Source: an uncultured Prevotella sp.
GTDB taxonomy: Bacteria; Bacteroidota; Bacteroidia; Bacteroidales; Bacteroidaceae
Length of the DNA stretch: 37,396 bases
Assembly (NCBI GenBank): GCA_900556465.1
Contig: USPK01000009.1
Span: 1 to 37,396 of the forward strand
Direction: 5' to 3'
Shown: positions 32,086 through 37,396 of the stretch, one piece after another
Numbering within the stretch: the stretch's first letter is position 1
Layout of the letters: every line of letters begins with the position of its first letter
The notes under the pieces: model-generated
Told to the model about the DNA's origin: nothing
The model's input: the letters and a program-made list of their open reading frames with translations, nothing else
Databases searched by the model: none
Translations under genes and position numbers: made by a program

Positions 32086-32763
32086 TCAGAACTTTTTCCC
32101 GGTCAGGATGGCGACGACGGTGAGGAAGATGATTTTGAAGTCGAGCCAGAGGGACTGATGCTCCAGGTAGTCCAAATCCATGCGCAACCGCTCGAGCATC
32201 TTCTCCATGGTGTCCGTATAACCGTTGTAGAGGGTAGCCATGGAAAAGAGGCCGGGCCGCAGGTTGTAAAGCAATTCATAGTCCGGATTGACGGCTCGAA
32301 TCTGGTCGACGAAATAAGGACGCTCCGGCCGCGGACCGACGAAGCTCATGTCGCCCTTGAGGACGTTCCAGAGTTGCGGCAACTCGTCGAGGTGGTGCTC
32401 GCGCAGAAAGCGGCCGATGCGGGTCAGGCGCTTATCGCCTTTGCTGTAAAGCTCCGGACGCCCGTTGCTTTCGGCCGCGACCGTCATGGAGCGAAACTTG
32501 TAGAGAATGAAGGAACGGCCGCCGTAGCCGACGCGCTCCTGGCGGAAAATGGCGGGACCGCCGTCCTCAAGACGGATAAGCAGGGCAATCAGGCCAAAGA
32601 ACGGCCAGAGCGTGGCCAGGCCGACGAAGCTGCCGACAATATCTATAAAGCGTTTCGCGATACGAGCAAAGGGTGTAAGTGCCATATTTCTTTCATCCGT
32701 TATAAAGTTCCTCCCACGCGCTGCGATTGCAATGGCTTGAAAGTTTTCCTTATTATTTCTCAT
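32086..32763 (-). CDS. Sugar transferase (phosphoglycosyl transferase, WcaJ/PssY type)
   Basis: A 225-residue membrane enzyme that starts glycan assembly by putting a sugar-phosphate on undecaprenyl phosphate. It has one membrane helix (IDIVGSFVGLATLWPFFGLI, about 40-59), the conserved PAIFRQERVGYGGRSFILYKFRSM (about 70-93) and HLDELPQLWNVLKGDMSFVG plus PRP (about 120-145), typical of monotopic phosphoglycosyl transferases. ATG at 32763 overlaps the glycosyltransferase stop (ATGA), so MRNNKENFQ is chosen. This is the only initiating enzyme in the cluster. Sugar not known. Confidence 0.92.
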   Translation of the reverse strand: MRNNKENFQAIAIAARGRNFITDERNMALTPFARIAKRFIDIVGSFVGLATLWPFFGLIALLIRLEDGGPAIFRQERVGYGGRSFILYKFRSMTVAAESNGRPELYSKGDKRLTRIGRFLREHHLDELPQLWNVLKGDMSFVGPRPERPYFVDQIRAVNPDYELLYNLRPGLFSMATLYNGYTDTMEKMLERLRMDLDYLEHQSLWLDFKIIFLTVVAILTGKKF

Positions 32764-33887
32764 GACAATATTGAAGAATAAATGTTCATACACTGACGAA
32801 TCATTTTTTCTTTGGTAAAAGTGTTGCGGTAACGCTGCTCGGCACCTTCGGAGAACTGCCGGTAGATGTTTTCATTACGGGTCAGGCTGCTTATCGCGTC
32901 GGCCAAGGCCCGGGCGTCACCGGGCTCGACGTTCAGGCCCGAGGTGCCGTGACGGTTCACCCACGCCACGCCCGACTCGGGTATGTTCGTGGCCACGACG
33001 GGCTTTCCGCACGACATCGCCTCTATCTGCACAATGCCGAAAGCCTCCGTCTTCTGCACGCTGCTCAGGCAGAACACGTCGCAGGCGCCGTAGTAGGCCG
33101 GCAGGTCTTCGTCGGCGATGCGGCCCAGGAGTTGCACCTTGTCCTGGAGGCCGAGGGCCTCTATCTCTTCCTGCAACGCTTCGCCCAGACAGCCGGTTCC
33201 GCCAATCAGAACCACATAGTCGTCGTCCAGATATTTGGCAGCCTCCACCAGGTAGCGGTAGCCTTTGTAGTGGACCAGGCGCCCCAGCGAGAAAACGATT
33301 TTCCGCTCGCCGTAACGGTGCCGCAGGGCGGCCACGGCTTCGGGGTCCGGACGCATGGGCTCCACGCCGATGGGCAGGCAGGTCGTCTTGTCCTGCACGT
33401 CGCGGAGGTAGGGCGACTCGGCAAGATAGACGGGCGTCGTGCCTACGATGAGGTCGGCGCGCCGCAGCAGCCAGTTCTGCAAGGGCCGGTAGAGCGGCAT
33501 GAGCCACCGTTGCTTCTGAATGTCGCTGTGCCAGTGGAGCACGACCTTGCCACGGTAGCCCGACAGATAAAGTGCCAGACAGGCCATGGGGTCCGGGTGG
33601 TGGACGTGAATCAGGTCATAGCGAGAACAAATCTTACGCAAGCGGCGGACCATGGAAGGAGAAATCATCGTTGCTGCGGCCTTGAACCAAGAGTTGCAGC
33701 ACATGAGGCGCGCATGGGGATGGATGGGAACAACGCAATCTCCTCCCTCCGTCGCGGCGCACATCATGTCGCAGTCGATGCCGTTCTCGGAAAGTCCGAC
33801 CATAAGGTCATACTCCACTTTCTCTATGCCTCCGCGTATCGGATAGAACTTTCCCAACTGTAGAATTTTCAATCTCTCTTTATTCAT
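32760..33887 (-). CDS. Glycosyltransferase family 4 protein
   Basis: A 375-residue GT-B glycosyltransferase that would add a sugar to the lipid-linked acceptor. It starts at MNKERLKILQLGKFYPIRGG (N-terminal GT4 start with the G-G loop), with the nucleotide-sugar domain in the C-terminal half: IVFSLGRLVHYKGYRYLVEA, then EAFGIVQIEAMSCGKPVVAT, which has the retaining-GT EX7E motif. It is translationally coupled to the sugar transferase. A 124-base gap precedes it, after the six-repeat HTH gene. Substrate unknown. Confidence 0.93.
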   Translation of the reverse strand: MNKERLKILQLGKFYPIRGGIEKVEYDLMVGLSENGIDCDMMCAATEGGDCVVPIHPHARLMCCNSWFKAAATMISPSMVRRLRKICSRYDLIHVHHPDPMACLALYLSGYRGKVVLHWHSDIQKQRWLMPLYRPLQNWLLRRADLIVGTTPVYLAESPYLRDVQDKTTCLPIGVEPMRPDPEAVAALRHRYGERKIVFSLGRLVHYKGYRYLVEAAKYLDDDYVVLIGGTGCLGEALQEEIEALGLQDKVQLLGRIADEDLPAYYGACDVFCLSSVQKTEAFGIVQIEAMSCGKPVVATNIPESGVAWVNRHGTSGLNVEPGDARALADAISSLTRNENIYRQFSEGAEQRYRNTFTKEKMIRQCMNIYSSILS

Positions 33888-34011
33888 GAAAGTTTTAATG
33901 CGGAGTCGTACAGCCCTGTTCTTTTCCAAATGGGAAACGGGTAGCAGACCACTGTCCGGGCGTAGGCCCCCAGGCTGTATCGACGAAAATTCCATATTCA
34001 GGTCTATCAAA

Positions 34012-35397
34012 TCAAAGCCCCGGTGCAACGGCGGTACTCCACGACGCTTCGTTCCGCTGCGGGGTGGTTGCTTCGGTTGCTGCCGCAGGTGATGCAGCCT
34101 CGGCCGTCTGAGGAATCAATATTTTCCGGGACCGGTTTTGTAGCAGTTCGGGATAGTGCCGCCGCAAAAATCCGTTCAGACTTGAGTAGTTCAGATTCAG
34201 GCGGCGGGCAATGGACAGCAGGCTGTCCGAAGTCGTAGCACAGAGCTTGACGGCTTCGGCATACTTGGTTTCGCAGCGGCGCAGCATGTGCCGTCCGTTT
34301 TTCTCGACGCTGTGCCCCATGCGCCGGGACAGGTCGGGCTCGTATTTCCGTAAATAGGCGCGCAGCGTTTCGGGGTGCAGGCCAAATTCGGCAGCCACCT
34401 GTGCAACCGGTTGGAACTTTTTCCGCAGAGCGGCGACGGCCGGGGCGTACTTTTCCGCCGCGCGACGGGCCCGCAGCGTTGTGGCCAACGGAGAGAGCCC
34501 GGACTTGCCGGCGCGTCCCTGGGTCCGCGCTTTCACGACGGAAGCGTGCCACTTGTGCAGGTAGAACCGGAAGCCCTCGGCGGGAACGCCCGTGCGGGCG
34601 GCAATCTCGCGCAACGGGAGCGTCGTTTCCTGATAGAGCGTCAGCGCTTCGGCGTATTTCGCCACCGTAGCGGGCGAAGGCTCGTGCCGGCGGCCGTTGC
34701 CGAGCAGACAACCTCTCTTCTTTTTCTTGACCGACTTGGCCCGCTGGCGCAGTTTCTCCTTTTGCCGGAGGACGTCCTTGTGATAAAAGCGGAGGTGTTG
34801 CAGCAGTCCGCTCAACGAGACCTGGCAGGCCTCGGCTATCTGTGGCAGCGTCTGCTCCGTTGTCCGGTAGAGTTCTACGGCTTCCGCGTAGTATTGGGTG
34901 GAAACGGAGCGGACCCCGCGCGGCTGATGGTCGCCGAGCCCCATACGCGCCCGCGCCTGTTCGCGGCGGGCGAGCACGTCGGGATAGTGTACCTTCAGAA
35001 AGTTGCTCAGCGCGGCCCCGCTGACATGGAACTTGCGGGCAATCTGCGAAATGTTGAGTTTGAGATAAGCCTTTGTCCCGCAAGCCGCCACGGCGTCCTT
35101 ATATTTAGCATGCGCCAGGGGGCTCTGCTGCCCGGCCACACACAGCTTGACGGCGTAGGGATTTTCGCCGGCAATCGGAAAGTGATGACGTTTCAGTACG
35201 AGCTCGCGCCGGTAACGGCGCAAGTAGCTGCCCAGTCCTCCTACAGTGAGTCCGTAAGCCGCCGCAATGGTCCGCAGAGAATCGTCGCTCGAAGCGTATC
35301 GCTCCACAGCCGCGGCATACCGGGCGTCCAACGCACGGCGACGGTCACGCTTCAACTTTTCCTTTCCGGTAAGGGAATGGGGGTCTACATTTTCCAT
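34012..35397 (-). CDS. Six-repeat helix-turn-helix protein, putative DNA-binding regulator
   Basis: A 461-residue protein made of six tandem units of about 48 residues at 26-70, 98-145, 169-215, 247-292, 315-360 and 378-422. Each reads roughly KYAEAV-x-LY, then TTxxSLxxIAxxxGVS, then GLxxYLRRxYPELLxR, with the central IA...GVS typical of a homeodomain-like helix-turn-helix. Linkers are basic (KSVKKKKRG). The C-terminus is Ala/Thr-rich. I recognize no named family. ATG at 35397 is used, since an in-frame GTG lies only 6 bases before it. It stands second in the operon, after UpxY, where Bacteroides capsule loci carry UpxZ. A multi-HTH protein of this sort might read a long DNA site. That it regulates the operon is inference from position. 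Confidence 0.75.
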   Translation of the reverse strand: MENVDPHSLTGKEKLKRDRRRALDARYAAAVERYASSDDSLRTIAAAYGLTVGGLGSYLRRYRRELVLKRHHFPIAGENPYAVKLCVAGQQSPLAHAKYKDAVAACGTKAYLKLNISQIARKFHVSGAALSNFLKVHYPDVLARREQARARMGLGDHQPRGVRSVSTQYYAEAVELYRTTEQTLPQIAEACQVSLSGLLQHLRFYHKDVLRQKEKLRQRAKSVKKKKRGCLLGNGRRHEPSPATVAKYAEALTLYQETTLPLREIAARTGVPAEGFRFYLHKWHASVVKARTQGRAGKSGLSPLATTLRARRAAEKYAPAVAALRKKFQPVAQVAAEFGLHPETLRAYLRKYEPDLSRRMGHSVEKNGRHMLRRCETKYAEAVKLCATTSDSLLSIARRLNLNYSSLNGFLRRHYPELLQNRSRKILIPQTAEAASPAAATEATTPQRNEASWSTAVAPGL

Positions 35398-35403
35398 ATT
35401 CAC

Positions 35404-35772
35404 GAATAAATTTTGAGCCGGTACTCGTCCGGGCTCCCGCCCTTGGGCTACGTACCGTTAGTTTCCCATCATACCTTCTATAACGCAGGCCGGCGCGGAA
35501 CACGCTCCGACCCGGCATTCTCCTAAATCCTTCATCGCACCGCCGCGGCGCTGCTACTGCCGGCAGCCGCCAGACGCGGGGCTCGAAAAATTCCACGGAT
35601 GTGCGCGTTGCCACGGCCGCGAGGTGTGGCGTTCGGCCCGCATCCTGCGCAAGCCTTGAACCGAACGCAGCGCCAGGGGGCAACGCGGTAAAATTCCCGA
35701 CGCCTGTTTGGCGTCTCTCTCTATATATAATAAGGTGTATGGCCTCATCGGTTCGGGCCGTGCGACCTCTGT
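35404..35772 (-). promoter_or_regulatory. 369-base leader between UpxY and the six-HTH gene
   Basis: No gene is supported here. On the minus strand it has an AT-rich TATTATATATAG stretch, then a 6-bp hairpin (GACGCC/GGCGTC, 35699-35715) followed by GGGAATTTT, which could be a pause site or attenuator. A UpxY-type antiterminator would be expected to act on a leader of this kind. Confidence 0.35.
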
Positions 35773-36843
35773 CTATTCCTCCTGCAACGGTTCGGGCAAC
35801 ACTTCCTTCAGGAACGGATAGCGGAAAACCAGCGACTGCGCTTCGGCAGCTACGTAGTCTTTCAAATCCGCGGAAACGTTGGGCAGCTGCCCCAATCTCA
35901 CCAACAAGGCGGAAAACTGACGGGCCAAGCCCCAGAGGGCATCGAGTTGCCCCTCCTTACCGTCGTTCGCCAACGTCTGGAAACGCGCCCCGATTTCCTC
36001 GAAAACGAAGAGGACAATCTCGACGGCTTCCCGGAATTGCTTTTGCCGGACATCTTCTTCGGCCCGTGTCAGCCACGGATCAAGATTCCGGACCAGGACG
36101 ATGGTATCCAATTGGTGCTGCGGCACGAAGAAGCAGGCATCTATCTCTTGTTGCAAGGGCGTCAGGGCCGGCTCTTCGGGCGACAGGTCCTTTTGTTGCT
36201 GCCGGCGTAGCTGCACGTATTCATCCACGTTTTCAAACGTCTCCTTGCTTACGCCGTTGATGGCGACAGTCAGGCCGCCCAACGAAGTGACCAGGCACTT
36301 GTCCCGCGAGATGCGGACCTGATACCCTTCGAAACCGGCCAGCTGGCCGGAGATGATTTTCACCAGCGGATGCCCCTTGGCGTAATAATCGAGTGTGTGG
36401 GCCATAAAACGGATGCGGCTGGGCCCCACCTGGGCCAACTGCATAAATGTCTGCATTACATAGTCCGGGATGATGGCTGTGCGGCGGGTGCTGCAATCTT
36501 TGACAAGGTGCAGCCCTGGAAATATTTCGTCCAGCATCTCCTGGATTCGCCGGCTGTCGCCCTGTACGAACAACAGCCCCGAAATCGTAGGCCGCTCCAG
36601 TTTACGCACGTGATGATGCTCGCGCTTATAGCTTACAGTGGTGTGAACGAAAGTCGGGAAACGTACTTTCAGTTTTTCATTTACCCACGCCATTTTTACG
36701 CGGTGGACAAACAAATAGCACCATGACTTTTTCTCCTTGCCAGAGGGCTGCAGTTTACCTTCCGGGCCAAAAGCTGTTTTTGACCCGTTCTGCTGTTTGC
36801 CATCCTCGGCATTAGAAAAAGCATCTGAACTATACAGTGACAT
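35773..36843 (-). CDS. upxY: UpxY family transcription antiterminator (NusG-like)
   Basis: A 356-residue NusG paralogue that prevents early termination of its own polysaccharide operon. Order: N-terminal 40-residue extension, NusG N-terminal domain (SWCYLFVHRVKMAWVNEKLK, about 40-58), KLERPTISGLLFVQGDSRRI region, and KOW-type motif PLVKIISGQLAGFEGYQVRI (about 157-176). Typical UpxY proteins are about 170-200 residues; this has an extra C-terminal region of about 150 residues (QKQFREAVEIVLFVFEEIGA) that is helical and acidic and has no known match. First gene of the operon, as UpxY usually is. Its upstream DNA contains an invertible-type segment. Confidence in the family is high, in the extension's role low. 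Confidence 0.85.
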   Translation of the reverse strand: MSLYSSDAFSNAEDGKQQNGSKTAFGPEGKLQPSGKEKKSWCYLFVHRVKMAWVNEKLKVRFPTFVHTTVSYKREHHHVRKLERPTISGLLFVQGDSRRIQEMLDEIFPGLHLVKDCSTRRTAIIPDYVMQTFMQLAQVGPSRIRFMAHTLDYYAKGHPLVKIISGQLAGFEGYQVRISRDKCLVTSLGGLTVAINGVSKETFENVDEYVQLRRQQQKDLSPEEPALTPLQQEIDACFFVPQHQLDTIVLVRNLDPWLTRAEEDVRQKQFREAVEIVLFVFEEIGARFQTLANDGKEGQLDALWGLARQFSALLVRLGQLPNVSADLKDYVAAEAQSLVFRYPFLKEVLPEPLQEE

Positions 36844-36984
36844 CGACGCTTTTATCTAACCTATGTAGTTTGCTTTGTACCCGTGCGCGGTGATCGGTTT
36901 ACTTATTGTGCTTCTCTCCCCTCAATACGTTAATACGGTCAACCCCTCAACATTTCGTTGACCTCCACCGCTACGAGCGCACTG

Positions 36985-37015
36985 CTAATCTTCGTCTTTT
37001 CAGACGGATAAAATT
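36985..37015 (-). promoter_or_regulatory. Imperfect hairpin in the upxY leader
   Basis: CTAATCTTCGTC and GACGGATAAAATTAG pair with a small bulge around a 6-base loop. It lies in the upxY leader, between its ATG (36843) and the promoter modules (37060-37130), and could be an attenuator. There is no T-run. Confidence 0.3.
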
Positions 37016-37035
37016 AGAACTCAATCCTTCCTCTT

Positions 37036-37148
37036 TTCATAAGAGACAGATTTCAACTGCAAATTTAAGCAAACTTTACGAATTATCGTTCCTTCCTATT
37101 CATAAGAGATGGATTACAGCTGCAAAGTTAAGCAAACTCCGCGAATTA
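37036..37148. repeat. Two tandem 50-bp direct repeats with promoter motifs
   Basis: Copies at 37036-37085 and 37099-37148 (63-base period) share most bases, including TTCATAAGAGA, CTGCAAA and TTAAGCAAACT. Each contains on the minus strand a TAnnTTTG element (TAAATTTG at 37060-37067, TAACTTTG at 37123-37130). They read toward upxY. Confidence 0.7.
37060..37130 (-). promoter_or_regulatory. Duplicated upxY promoter elements
   Basis: Two TAnnTTTG elements, 63 bases apart, lie in the direct repeats and point toward upxY. No TTTG at the -33 distance is clear in either, so strength is uncertain. They would give a leader of about 210-280 bases. Confidence 0.5.
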
Positions 37149-37396
37149 AGTGTTTTTCCGGATAAGAAAAATCTAATTATGCGAACTTCGCACAGCCTAA
37201 TGTCAACAATTTGTAAAGGATATTTTCAAAATAGGGCACTCTTTCCCCGTGATTTCCAAATTGTTTCTCATTTTATCTATCTCTTATGAAAAGAGGGAGG
37301 AAAAGATAGATTACATCCTTTTTTACAGGCTACATAGTATCAAGGTGGGTTCTATCAATTCCATTTTTTATTTCTTGCATAAGGCAGCAGAACCCT
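37149..37396. other. AT-rich upstream region without recognizable gene
   Basis: No gene is supported. It holds the palindrome GCGAA-C-TTCGC (37181-37191), the right inverted repeat (37277-37301) and a weak GGGTTCT/AGAACCC pair (37347-37353, 37389-37395). An open frame across the direct repeats exists only because their 63-base period keeps frame. Confidence 0.45.

Larger units (their letters stand above)
37025..37301. repeat. Imperfect 25-bp inverted repeats flanking upxY promoter region
   Basis: A 25-base sequence at 37025-37049 returns inverted at 37277-37301, differing at only two positions; the shared core is CTCTTTTCATAAGAGA. They enclose 227 bases that carry the promoter-like modules. 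A third, partly degenerate copy in direct orientation is at about 37090-37112. This is the design of an invertible capsule promoter. A miniature transposable element with terminal inverted repeats is another reading, but no target duplication is seen. Confidence 0.68.

Noticed and set aside
35345..35683. A 112-codon minus-strand frame overlapping the six-HTH gene start
   Set aside because: It overlaps the beginning of the repeat protein, is Arg/Pro-rich and has no recognizable family; it is a shadow of GC-rich sequence.
36906..37289. A 127-codon open frame on the plus strand across the upxY upstream region
   Set aside because: It includes two repeated peptide segments only because the DNA direct repeats have a 63-base period. 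It has no family resemblance, and the region fits an intergenic promoter segment better.

Overview
The window looks like a chromosome segment from a GC-rich member of the Bacteroidales. Evidence for this: promoters matching the Bacteroidetes pattern TTTG-N20-TAnnTTTG, a UpxY-type antiterminator, a fimbrillin-like lipoprotein, an OmpA-family protein, a GH95 fucosidase, and Bacteroides-type mobilization and integrase genes. Genus cannot be set from sequence reading alone. Two base compositions meet near 8.4-8.6 kb: AT-richer accessory DNA on the left and very GC-rich DNA on the right.

1-8475 is accessory DNA, probably an integrative mobilizable element whose right end abuts the 3' end of a tRNA-Phe gene; its left end lies outside the window. 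It holds a type I restriction specificity (hsdS) locus with one gene fragment and one oppositely oriented hsdS gene next to a small tyrosine recombinase, which is the layout of a phase-variable hsdS shufflon. It also holds a mobilization block (MobC-like protein, MOB relaxase, membrane accessory protein) with a nested inverted repeat that is a good oriT candidate, a DUF3408-like protein, two excisionase-like HTH proteins, a RhuM-like protein and the element integrase.

8.5-22 kb is GC-rich core DNA: tRNA-Phe, a two-gene ABC exporter operon, a secreted GH95 alpha-L-fucosidase, a Bcr/CflA-type drug exporter, an oligosaccharide flippase, a GNAT acetyltransferase, and a two-gene operon of an S26-like peptidase overlapping an ABC exporter. 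Strong hairpin terminators and consensus promoters separate most of these units.

22.3-37.4 kb is read leftward. From its upstream end it has a probable invertible promoter segment (imperfect 25-bp inverted repeats at 37025 and 37277 flanking duplicated TAnnTTTG promoter modules), a UpxY/NusG-like antiterminator with a long C-terminal extension, a protein built of six tandem helix-turn-helix repeats, a GT4 glycosyltransferase, a phosphoglycosyl (sugar) transferase, a PqqD-like protein, a nucleotidyltransferase, an HPr-kinase-like protein, Wza-like and Wzc-like export proteins, an unlisted 56-residue small protein, a fimbrillin-like lipoprotein fused to a degenerate PI-PLC domain, and OmpA.

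The most interesting part is this last cluster. It has exopolysaccharide initiation and export genes but no visible polymerase or flippase inside it. In their place sits a PqqD/nucleotidyltransferase/HPr-kinase trio of the kind known from peptide-modification loci, with an S26 peptidase/ABC exporter pair nearby and a small candidate substrate. A switchable promoter, a dedicated antiterminator and a six-HTH protein appear to control it. The links among these parts are inference.
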